From assembly GCF_002289565.1 (NCBI RefSeq), contig NZ_NTFY01000026.1, positions 1 through 56,214 on the forward strand: a DNA stretch of 56,214 nt. The letters are read 5' to 3'. This DNA is from Rhodopirellula sp. SM50. GTDB lineage: Bacteria; Planctomycetota; Planctomycetia; Pirellulales; Pirellulaceae. Below are positions 9,143-16,717 of the stretch, piece by piece. Every line of letters begins with the position of its first letter. Position 1 is the first letter of the stretch. A program made the translations under genes and the position numbers. Under the pieces are notes generated by a model. That model saw nothing but the letters and a program-made list of their open reading frames with translations. It was not told the origin of the DNA and searched no databases.

Positions 9143-10480
9143 ATGAATTCTCTTTCCGACCGACTCGCGCGACGGCTGCCATTTTTTTATGGCTATTTGA
9201 TGCTGCCGATCGCGATGCTGATGCAACTGGGGACCAGCCCCGGTCAAACGTTCGCGGTCAGTGCCTTCACACCGTCATTGTTGGAAAGTTTGAGTTTGAC
9301 GCAAAGCCGGCTCGGTTTGGCGTACATGTTGGGGACTCTGTTGGCGGCCATCCCGTTGACCTTCGTCGGCCCTGCGGCCGATCGTCACGGGCTCAAACGC
9401 GTCGCATCGATCGTCATCGCCGCCCTGTCGCTGGCTTGCCTGTTCGCGTCCAGCGTCAACGGGTTTTACGGTTTGTTGGCTGCGTTTTTCTTGCTGCGTT
9501 TTCTCGGTCAAGGCTCGCTGACGCTGTTGAGCGGCAACACGACGGCGATGTGGTTTCGCAACCGCATCGGACGCGTCTCGGCGGTGCTCAGCATCGGTTC
9601 TGCGATCGCGTTTGCTTGGGTTCCCGATTTGCTGGCGAGCACCATTGATGCGATCGGCTGGCGGTCGACGTACCAGACGCTTGCAGCCATCCTCGTTGTG
9701 ACCTTGCTGCCGCTGGTCTTGCTGCTCTATCGCAATCGGCCGGAAGACTTGGGGCAGTTTGTCGATGGACACGCCGGACGCCTGTCACCCGGTCACGCCA
9801 CCGAGACGTCTGATGCCACTACGACGTCTGATGCCAGCGCCTCCGAACTGCAGATCGAAGTGGACCCCGAGTCTCTGACCCTGTCTCAGGCGGCGCGGAC
9901 GGGGTCGTACTACATTCTCGGCCTGTCCAATGTCATTTGGGCAATGGCCGGTACCGGTGTGCTGTTTTATTTGTTCACCCTTTGCGAGCAGCGCGAAATG
10001 CCGTCGGACACCGCCAGTGGATTGTTCAAAATCCTCGGCATGACGATGCTGGCGATGCAACTCGGCGGAGGCGTGTTGGCGGATTTCGTGCGACTGAACC
10101 GGTTGCTCGGCCTTGGGACCGCGATGGTCGCCGGTTCGCTGATCTGGCTGTATCTCGATCCTTCGGTGCGCGGCGCCCAAGTGTTCGCGGGTCTGTTTGG
10201 CGGCGGGCAAGGCATGTTGATCTCGGTCAGTGGTGTTGCCTGGGTGCATTTTTATGGGCGGCAACACTTGGGCAGCATTCGTGGAGCGGTCTGGTGCGGC
10301 ACCGTCGCCGGCAGTGGCTGTGGGCCGTTGATCATGGGTTGGGTCAACGATGCCACGGGCAGCTATGACCAAGCGATTCTCTGCTTCGCGGCCGCCATGA
10401 CGCCGCTGGCGATCGCGGCCTGGTTCATCCGCCCACCCCAGCCGATCGACGCGCAAGCGATGGCTCCCAATCAATCGTGA
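9143..10480 (+). CDS. Major facilitator superfamily transporter
   Basis: The 445-residue protein shows about 12 hydrophobic segments in two halves separated by a polar loop (about residues 205-245, rich in Thr, Ser and Asp with a repeated ETSDATTTSDA stretch). The motif between TM2 and TM3 reads GPAADRHGLKR, the classic MFS loop. The pattern is of the oxalate/formate or monocarboxylate type, but substrate cannot be read from it. No clear ribosome binding site precedes the ATG. It follows the GMC gene by 179 bp with no feature between and precedes a 29-bp palindrome, so it may be its own unit. Confidence 0.85.
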   Translation: MNSLSDRLARRLPFFYGYLMLPIAMLMQLGTSPGQTFAVSAFTPSLLESLSLTQSRLGLAYMLGTLLAAIPLTFVGPAADRHGLKRVASIVIAALSLACLFASSVNGFYGLLAAFFLLRFLGQGSLTLLSGNTTAMWFRNRIGRVSAVLSIGSAIAFAWVPDLLASTIDAIGWRSTYQTLAAILVVTLLPLVLLLYRNRPEDLGQFVDGHAGRLSPGHATETSDATTTSDASASELQIEVDPESLTLSQAARTGSYYILGLSNVIWAMAGTGVLFYLFTLCEQREMPSDTASGLFKILGMTMLAMQLGGGVLADFVRLNRLLGLGTAMVAGSLIWLYLDPSVRGAQVFAGLFGGGQGMLISVSGVAWVHFYGRQHLGSIRGAVWCGTVAGSGCGPLIMGWVNDATGSYDQAILCFAAAMTPLAIAAWFIRPPQPIDAQAMAPNQS

Positions 10481-10587
10481 TCTGTGGGGGGCTGGTGCTT
10501 TGCACCGATTGGAATACGGAGCTTCGTTGATCGAGTGGAAAACGGGGGGCAGGCTGTAAGTTGCGGGGCAATGAAACGAGCAATGAG

Positions 10588-10660
10588 CCCACGGATGGCA
10601 GCGCGAACCCACGGATGACAGGGGGCCGAAAATCCGTGGGTTCGCGCTGCCATCCGTGGG
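10588..10660. repeat. Perfect 29-bp inverted repeat with 15-nt loop
   Basis: The left arm 10588-10616 begins CCCACGGATGGCAGCGCGAA and the right arm 10632-10660 is its exact reverse complement. Each arm itself contains CCCACGGAT twice, so the arms are internally repetitive. The element lies between the MFS stop and the Gfo/Idh/MocA gene. No U-tract follows, so it is not a textbook rho-independent terminator; it could be a REP-like element or an RNA 3'-end stabiliser. Confidence 0.93.
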
Positions 10661-10874
10661 ACCTCTTTTCGATCGTCAACCGAGTGAAATCGCTGGAGTG
10701 CTTCGACCAGCTTGCATCCACCAACCGCCAGGGCTTTCGGCGGTTCATTTCCCGGATCGAAGATCCGTTGGACGCCGACACGCTTGCCCCCGCCGGCTTG
10801 CGGATCGACTATTCTATTGGGCTTTGGAAACATTTCCCTTCCACCGCCCTCCTTGTTCCCAACGGATTTCTGAC

Positions 10875-12248
10875 ATGTCAACGACTCGTCGTCAGTTCAT
10901 CAAAACCACGGCCGCCGGATCAGCCGCTGCCGCAACGGTTTCCGGCTTGCCTTTCGAGGCCCCCGTGATCGCGCAAGACTCTGCCCCCAAACTGCGACTG
11001 GCATCGATCGGCGTCGGCGGTTCGCGGGGACGCTACAACCGCGGCGGCCAGATCGCCCGCCAAGCGGCGAAGTTCGCCGAGATGACCGCGGTCTGTGACG
11101 TCGATGATCGCCACACCGAAGAATTCAATCAAGCGTTCGGCGGCAAACTGGCCAAGTACCGCGACTATCGCGAGATGCTGGAAAAGGAAAAGCCCCAAGT
11201 CGTGACCATCGGGACCCCGGACCATTGGCACGTGCCGATCGCGATTGCGGCACTGCGCAGCGGCGCCGACGTGTACTGTGAAAAACCGCTTACGTTGACG
11301 ATCGACGAAGGCAAACAGATTCGCGCGGTCGTTGAAGAAACCGGTCGCGTTTTTCAAGTCGGCACGCAACAACGTAGCAGCAAGAATTTGTTCTTGATGG
11401 CGATCGCCATGGTCCACACCGGACGACTCGGCGACAACGTCAACGCCTACGTCGCTATCGGCGGCGCTCCGGGGGACGGCCCGTTCGAAACCACCGATGC
11501 GCCTGACGATCTGGATTGGAACCTGTGGGTCGGGCCGGCACCGGACGCTGAGTACTGCGAAGAGCGGCGGCGGATGTTCCGCTGGTACTTCGAATACTCC
11601 GGCGGCAAGATGACCGACTGGGGTGCCCACCACATCGACATCGCGCAGTGGGCACTGGCGCCGGGAGAAGACGGACCGACGCGAATCAAAGGGACCGGCC
11701 AATTCCCCAAATCGGTTCCCAGCGACCTGGACTGGGCCGCGTTCCTGGATGGCGACATCTCCTTGCCCAACGCGTTCAACACCGCGACCAAATTCAGCAT
11801 CGATCTGAAGTACGACAACGGTTCGTTGATCAGCGTGAACGATCATTACAAACGTGAAGCTGACAACGTTGATTTCCCCAATGGGATCCTGTTCGAAGGC
11901 GACAAGGGACGGATTTTCGTCAACCGCGGAAAACTGCAAGGCTCGCCGGTCGACAGTTTGACCGACAGCGACAAGGCTGAGCTCAACGATTACATCGTCG
12001 AGTTGTGCAACGGCAAACAGCCCGGCAGCCACATGGGCAACTTCTTTGAGTGCATCGGCGATCGTGGCAAACCGATCTCGGATGTCTGGTCGCATCACCG
12101 CACGATGACCTCGTGTCACTTGTGCAACATCGCCTTGATGACCGGTCGCGAGCTGACGTGGGATCCCAAACAAGAAGTGTTCGTCGGCGACGATGAAGCC
12201 AACAAACTGCTCAGCCGCAAGTCGCGAGATTTCTCGACCGTCGGCTGA
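10875..12248 (+). CDS. Tat-exported Gfo/Idh/MocA family oxidoreductase
   Basis: The ATG at 10875 gives 457 residues beginning MSTTRRQFIK, a twin-arginine signal (Arg5-Arg6) with an Ala-rich h-region to about residue 34. An N-terminal NAD(P)-binding fold follows (LASIGVGGSRG) and the family motif EKPLT is at 136-140. A C-terminal alpha/beta domain ends near residue 450. The family oxidises or reduces sugars and inositols with tightly bound NAD(P); a folded cofactor explains Tat export. Planctomycetes have many such exported copies, usually tied to breakdown of complex sugars. The frame is open further upstream but without a signal-like sequence. Confidence 0.92.
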   Translation: MSTTRRQFIKTTAAGSAAAATVSGLPFEAPVIAQDSAPKLRLASIGVGGSRGRYNRGGQIARQAAKFAEMTAVCDVDDRHTEEFNQAFGGKLAKYRDYREMLEKEKPQVVTIGTPDHWHVPIAIAALRSGADVYCEKPLTLTIDEGKQIRAVVEETGRVFQVGTQQRSSKNLFLMAIAMVHTGRLGDNVNAYVAIGGAPGDGPFETTDAPDDLDWNLWVGPAPDAEYCEERRRMFRWYFEYSGGKMTDWGAHHIDIAQWALAPGEDGPTRIKGTGQFPKSVPSDLDWAAFLDGDISLPNAFNTATKFSIDLKYDNGSLISVNDHYKREADNVDFPNGILFEGDKGRIFVNRGKLQGSPVDSLTDSDKAELNDYIVELCNGKQPGSHMGNFFECIGDRGKPISDVWSHHRTMTSCHLCNIALMTGRELTWDPKQEVFVGDDEANKLLSRKSRDFSTVG

Positions 12249-12265
12249 TCGCAGCCGAGAAGGCG

Positions 12266-14002
12266 TTAGGCGTCGAAATTGATTCGCTTCGTTTCGCCGC
12301 CCGCACGCAGCATCGCGTAGCTCCATTCGGCGGTGACGGAGTCACCGCTGTCGGCAAATTCGCGAATCAACCAGCCGCGTTTGGCCGCCGGTGAATCTGC
12401 CGGCGGCGAGCGGCGTCGACGCTCGATGCGTTCCAACGCGATCAACGCCAGCGATGGATTGGTGGCGGCGAGTTTCTGGAAATAGCCGTCCGGCGATAAT
12501 TCGTGATACCGCAGGTCCGTCTTCTTTCGCTCCAGCCATTGAGCCTCTTGGCCCAGTTGATCAATCATCCAACGTTTGCTCAACCAATCCACCCTGCCCA
12601 ACGCCGGTGTCACGTTTCGCGAGTCACGTCGAAATGCGGAAACGACGTTGACCAGATCCGACCATCGCTCGATCACCAAGCTGGCTTCACCTCGATCTCG
12701 AATCGGCGTCTCGGCGACAAACCGTTTTGCGGCTTTTAGATATCGACGTTGGATCTCCAACGCACTCAACCGGCCGCGACAGGTCATCACACGACGGACG
12801 AGGTTCCAGTCCGAAGCGATGCCATGCAAGGCGGCAATCGGGCGCGGGATCGTGACAAACTCGCTCGTCGCGCCGGATTCAATCATGTCCAACACCAGCG
12901 AGACCGAACCGAATTTGACGTACTCAGCCAGCTCGGAAAGATTGGAATCGGACAAACCGATTTGAAATCGTTGACGTCGGGCGAACATCGCCTTGGTCGA
13001 CCCCAATGACAGGAACGATCGCTCGCAAAACTGTGCCAGCCAATGGCCATAAACGTAAATCGGTCGTTCACCGCGATAACCGCCCATGTCGGCAACGACA
13101 TCGATCGCCATCGCTTTAGGACTCAGCCGATAACATCCGTCTTCATCCAGATCTCCGGCGCCGCAGAGTGCAACGCGGGAAACCAGCAGTGCGGTCAGGT
13201 ACTTTCGCTGTCTTCGAAACGCAACGTGGCGGACGACAAACCGCAACACGATCACCGTCGGCAGATGGATGCCGCGGAGCAACCCCATGAAGATCGCCTT
13301 GGCCCAAGTCGGCAATGTTTCAAATAGGACGGCGGCCGATGGAGGGCTTCCCGATGCATCCGGGGCAGTCAACGGCTCGTCAGCAGCGAGAGTTGGTTTC
13401 TGTCGAAGTTGAATCAAGAAGATGAATGCAAACGCGCACGCAAGTACCGGCATCGAGATCACCACGCTGATCAGTTGAAGCATCCACAACAGCGCGATGC
13501 AGACGCGGTAAACGCAAAGCCAAATGCCGCTGGCCACGACCGCTTCATAATTCTCTTGGCAACCGTAAACGTGTCCCAATGCGTCGGTGCTGTTCTTCAA
13601 AATCCTCACGTCCCATTCCCCGGCCGCCTCTTCCGCCGCGCCGGCAACCAGTTCATCAATGGAACATTGGCAAGCGAGTAATTCATCCGGGCTGGTCACT
13701 TCCGGTGTCGCGATTTCGATCAAGCCGCCAGGCAGCGCGTGCAAGGAGGGGTGTGTTTCGAACGTCACCGCACCACCGCTGGCGAGAAACATCTGGTCTC
13801 GATCAAAGACACCGGGGACCGTGGGCTGATTCCGACGAATCGCCGCGCAGATCTGTGAGTAAATCTCGGTTGAACTCGGCAGATCCGCCGCGATCAGATG
13901 CGGCTGATTGAGAACCAGCGTCGCGTACTCGGTTTCCATTCCCAGCAATCGCGACACCAGTTGTCGCGCCGGGGGGCACCGACGAGAAGAAGTTGACTTC
14001 AC
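12266..14002 (-). CDS. Membrane-inserted Pup ligase/deamidase (PafA/Dop)-like protein
   Basis: From the GTG at 14002 (GGGAG 6 nt upstream) it is 578 residues. It aligns from memory with PafA/Dop along its length: GMETEYA at 21-27 (Mg-binding Glu), FLASGGAV near 72, ILKNSTDALGHVYGCQENY at 134-152, LCGAGDL at 279-285, YRLSPKA at 291-297, GLSDSNLSELAEYVKFG at 349-365, LSALEIQRRYL at 412-422, RVDWLSKRW at 470-478 and DLRYHEL at 496-502. Two features are odd. Residues 158-198 are strongly hydrophobic, a likely TM hairpin, followed by a Pro/Ala loop and an amphipathic stretch to about 265, a roughly 90-residue insert missing from soluble family members. The catalytic Asp region is altered to TFE (Glu82). 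Alternative starts at 14029 (ATG) or 14143 (TTG) are possible. No Pup, UBact or proteasome gene lies nearby. Confidence 0.78.
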   Translation of the reverse strand: MKSTSSRRCPPARQLVSRLLGMETEYATLVLNQPHLIAADLPSSTEIYSQICAAIRRNQPTVPGVFDRDQMFLASGGAVTFETHPSLHALPGGLIEIATPEVTSPDELLACQCSIDELVAGAAEEAAGEWDVRILKNSTDALGHVYGCQENYEAVVASGIWLCVYRVCIALLWMLQLISVVISMPVLACAFAFIFLIQLRQKPTLAADEPLTAPDASGSPPSAAVLFETLPTWAKAIFMGLLRGIHLPTVIVLRFVVRHVAFRRQRKYLTALLVSRVALCGAGDLDEDGCYRLSPKAMAIDVVADMGGYRGERPIYVYGHWLAQFCERSFLSLGSTKAMFARRQRFQIGLSDSNLSELAEYVKFGSVSLVLDMIESGATSEFVTIPRPIAALHGIASDWNLVRRVMTCRGRLSALEIQRRYLKAAKRFVAETPIRDRGEASLVIERWSDLVNVVSAFRRDSRNVTPALGRVDWLSKRWMIDQLGQEAQWLERKKTDLRYHELSPDGYFQKLAATNPSLALIALERIERRRRSPPADSPAAKRGWLIREFADSGDSVTAEWSYAMLRAGGETKRINFDA

Positions 14003-14158
14003 CAAGCACTCCCAGCCGAGGTAACGCATGGGCAATTGCCCGTCGATTGCCACGACTCGATTGTAGCGGATCGGAGATCCCGGCACGAACGAGAATCCGT
14101 CTGAGCCTCGTGGGAGCAGATTCCGGTCGTTTGTCGCAACCAATCCTTCTGCTAGCCG

Positions 14159-14179
14159 CCTGTTGATTAAATCAACAGG
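14159..14179. repeat. 21-bp palindrome between rpsA and the PafA-like gene
   Basis: CCTGTTGATT-A-AATCAACAGG is a perfect palindrome with a single central base. GATTAAATCAACAGG recurs at about 38341-38355 inside another repeat. It sits 85 bp after the rpsA stop on the minus strand and before the PafA-like gene, so it may end rpsA transcription or be a repeat remnant. Confidence 0.7.
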
Positions 14180-14263
14180 TCGTTAGCGCGTCGTGGATCT
14201 TGTGAACGATTCCCAGCTGAAGGAGCACTAACAGATCACTACCCGAGGACGCGGTGTTGCCTG

Positions 14264-15904
14264 TTACCAGCGAAGGCCGAATCGTTCGCCGCCGGTGTCG
14301 CGGTTGTTGCCGCCCTTGAGCGGCCCATCGTGAGCGGGTTTGACGGCCACTTCGCGTTGGGGTTCTTCGACCTCTTCTTCTTTCGGTTTCGAATCGTCGG
14401 CGATCTGCTGTGCCGCTTTGATCGACAACCCGATTTTTTGGCTGTCGCGGTCAAACGACAGGATTTTCACATCGACCTCTTGCCCTTCGCTGACAAACGC
14501 ATCGACTTTTGAAACTCGATGGTGGGCCAGTTCGCTGACGTGCACCAAGCCTTCGACACCGGCAGTCAAGCGGACGAAACAGCCGAACGATGCGATCCGC
14601 GAAACCGTGCCCTTGTGAACGCTGCCGATCGCAAATTCCGCTTCGGCGGTGTCCCAAGGATTCTCCAACAGGTCGCGATAGGAGAGCGAGATCTTGCCGG
14701 TTTCCTTGTTGACCGAATCCAGTTTGACCTTCACCTTCTGGCCGACTTCCAATACCTCGCTGGGATGCTTGACTCGATCCCAGCTGAGTTTGCTGACGTG
14801 GATCAACCCGTCGAGTGCGCCCAGATCGACGAAGGCGCCGAAATCCTTGACGCTGCGAACCACACCTTCCATCACATCGCCGGGTTCGATTTTCGCGAGT
14901 TGCTCGGCACGCTTTTGTTCGCGTTCGCGTTCCAGGATCGCGCGACGGCTGAGCACCAAGTTGCCGCGACGCTCATTGGCCTCGGTCACCAGACAAACAA
15001 ATTTCTGGTCGACGAATTCGCTGGCGTCTTCGACCCGGTATTCGGCGATCTGGCTGATCGGCATGAAACCGCGCACCCCACCGACTTTGCATTCCAGCCC
15101 ACCGGTATTGTGACCGGTCACGACGGCTTCCACGACCGAGCCTTCTTCCAAATCGCTCCAGTCGGCGACGTCGATCGTCGATCCCGGCAACGAGCACATG
15201 TACAAGCCATCGTCGCGGTTGAATCCACGCACCATGACTTCCACGGCACTGCCCACCGCCGGTTCGGCGTCTTCGAATTGCTCAAACGGAATCACGCCCT
15301 CGTCGGGGCCGCCCAGCGCGATGTACACGCTGTCTTGATGAATCTTCAGCACCTGTCCCGAGATCCGCGTGCCCTCGGCCAAGGCTTCCTTGCGATCCGA
15401 CATGCCCGCCGAGCCGCTCAACATCGATTCGATGTCCGCGGCCGCCAGTTCTGCGTCCAGTTCCGCCTGCAGGTCGTCGCTCAGCCCCGCACGCAACGAG
15501 GGCACGGCAACACGCTGCGGTTTCTGGGCCGCCGGAGCCGCAGCGGCAGGCGTTTCTTTCTCACCCTTGATCCGCGGTCGAGGCGGCTTTTTCTTCTTGT
15601 TCGGTTTGCCGGCTTTCTTTTCTACCGCCTCGAGTTGCTCGGTGGAGACGCTCGGAGAGGCCGGTTTGGCGATCCCCAAGCCCCGGGCGGCAAGCGGTCC
15701 CGAACCGCCGCGAGCGGCTTGGGCCGTCTGGCCAGCTTCCGCGGGCGCGGTGGCTTCAGCCGGCGCACTGGTATCAGCGGGCGCGGTGGCTTCAGCCGGC
15801 GCACTGGCAGCCGATTCAGCCGCGGGTGGCGCCGCCGGTTCGGCCGGCTGGGGGGCAATGTCGGTGGCAGGATCGTCCGTCACAGGCTGTGGTTCGTTGC
15901 TCAT
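14264..15904 (-). CDS. rpsA: 30S ribosomal protein S1 homologue, four S1 domains
   Basis: From ATG 15904 the protein has 546 residues. The first 170 are low complexity: repeated Ala/Pro/Glu/Thr units (APAEATAPAD type), then a Lys/Pro-rich PNKKKKPPRPRIKG stretch. Four S1 RNA-binding domains follow at about 177-245, 250-320, 341-412 and 425-497, the third being the most canonical (VVRSVKDFGAFVDLGALDGLIHVSKLSWDRV). The last 50 residues are Lys/Glu-rich and disordered. S1 binds mRNA on the small ribosomal subunit; in a genome with few clear Shine-Dalgarno sites this role may matter more. Escherichia coli S1 has six domains; four-domain forms are known in other phyla. Confidence 0.88.
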   Translation of the reverse strand: MSNEPQPVTDDPATDIAPQPAEPAAPPAAESAASAPAEATAPADTSAPAEATAPAEAGQTAQAARGGSGPLAARGLGIAKPASPSVSTEQLEAVEKKAGKPNKKKKPPRPRIKGEKETPAAAAPAAQKPQRVAVPSLRAGLSDDLQAELDAELAAADIESMLSGSAGMSDRKEALAEGTRISGQVLKIHQDSVYIALGGPDEGVIPFEQFEDAEPAVGSAVEVMVRGFNRDDGLYMCSLPGSTIDVADWSDLEEGSVVEAVVTGHNTGGLECKVGGVRGFMPISQIAEYRVEDASEFVDQKFVCLVTEANERRGNLVLSRRAILEREREQKRAEQLAKIEPGDVMEGVVRSVKDFGAFVDLGALDGLIHVSKLSWDRVKHPSEVLEVGQKVKVKLDSVNKETGKISLSYRDLLENPWDTAEAEFAIGSVHKGTVSRIASFGCFVRLTAGVEGLVHVSELAHHRVSKVDAFVSEGQEVDVKILSFDRDSQKIGLSIKAAQQIADDSKPKEEEVEEPQREVAVKPAHDGPLKGGNNRDTGGERFGLRW

Positions 15905-16021
15905 CGAAACAATCGACGTGGGGAAAAGTGAATGGGGTCGATCCGGCAGTCTAGCACCCCGAAAACATTGTCGGTAGTCTTCACCCCAGGTTTGTCCGCT
16001 TCTGATGGAGAACAACGCCAG

Positions 16022-16540
16022 ATGCCCGAATTTACCGATTTTGCTCAATCGCTCAGCCAGTCCTTCTCAACCGAACTTCAGTCCGCGATCCAGGCCGCAC
16101 CGCTGCCCCCACTCGGGGACGGTACGCTTCAGAAACCCCTATTGACGCTCTTGTCGGGCGGAATCGGCGATCATTTGATCGATGTCCCCGCCGCCCGCCA
16201 GATGGAAGTGATGAGCGGACTGTGGCTCGTCGCCGGTGACATTCACCGCAGCCATTCAATCAGCCAGGATCTCGGCAGCGCCGAGGGCAGTTTTTTGCAC
16301 GGCATCATGCATCGGCGCGAAGGCGATTTCGGGAATTCGAAATACTGGTTCCGCCGAGTCGGCTCGCATGGTGTGTTCGATCAGATCAACACCGAGACCG
16401 ATGGCCATTACGCCGATCCCTTCGAGTTTGTCGATCAGTGCCAGCAAGCGCTCGCCGGCGGATCCGACGAAGAAGTCGACCAATGCGTCGCCTCGCAGTG
16501 GATCGAATGGCAAGCACTGATGATGTATCTGGTGCAATAA
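16022..16540 (+). CDS. Conserved-looking hypothetical protein
   Basis: The chosen ATG gives a 172-residue soluble, acidic protein starting MPEFTDFAQSLS, with GGAG 11 nt upstream. I do not recognise the family. The centre has HSISQDLGSAEGSFLHGIMHRREGD and NSKYWFRRVGSH, a His/Arg-rich region that could form a metal or nucleotide site, and the C-terminus has QWIEWQALMMYL. No signal peptide or TM segment is seen. It is divergent from rpsA (118 bp between starts) and is followed by a short hairpin with seven T residues. Confidence 0.75.
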   Translation: MPEFTDFAQSLSQSFSTELQSAIQAAPLPPLGDGTLQKPLLTLLSGGIGDHLIDVPAARQMEVMSGLWLVAGDIHRSHSISQDLGSAEGSFLHGIMHRREGDFGNSKYWFRRVGSHGVFDQINTETDGHYADPFEFVDQCQQALAGGSDEEVDQCVASQWIEWQALMMYLVQ

Positions 16541-16618
16541 CCATCACGATCTTTCTCGTCGCGGCGTTGCCCGGCAAGGAACGATCCGAAACGAAAGTTC
16601 CTAATGCTTCCTACTTCG

Positions 16619-16640
16619 ACGCCAACCGAGGCGTTTTTTT
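16619..16640 (+). terminator. Likely rho-independent terminator
   Basis: ACGCC (16619-16623), loop AACCGA, GGCGT (16630-16634), then an uninterrupted T run to 16640. It lies 79 bp after the stop of the 172-residue gene on the same strand. The stem is short at 5 bp, hence moderate confidence. Confidence 0.5.
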
Positions 16641-16709
16641 GTTAGCGGTAGGGCGCGAGCCCTCCGGTCTTCCATGCTGACACCGGACGGCTCGCGCCGT
16701 TCCGCTAAC
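16641..16709. repeat. Family A hairpin element
   Basis: Left arm 16641-16668 (GTTAGCGGTAGGGCGCGAGC and on) pairs with right arm 16682-16709 with three mismatches, loop 13 nt. The core matches the 38-bp units at 3743. It lies between convergent genes, 9 bp from the stop of the minus-strand gene, and may terminate transcription in that direction. Confidence 0.85.
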
Positions 16710-16717
16710 ATGTCGTT

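Noticed and set aside
14519..15931. 470-codon plus-strand frame opposite rpsA
   Set aside because: Antisense shadow; the S1 domains on the minus strand are unmistakable.
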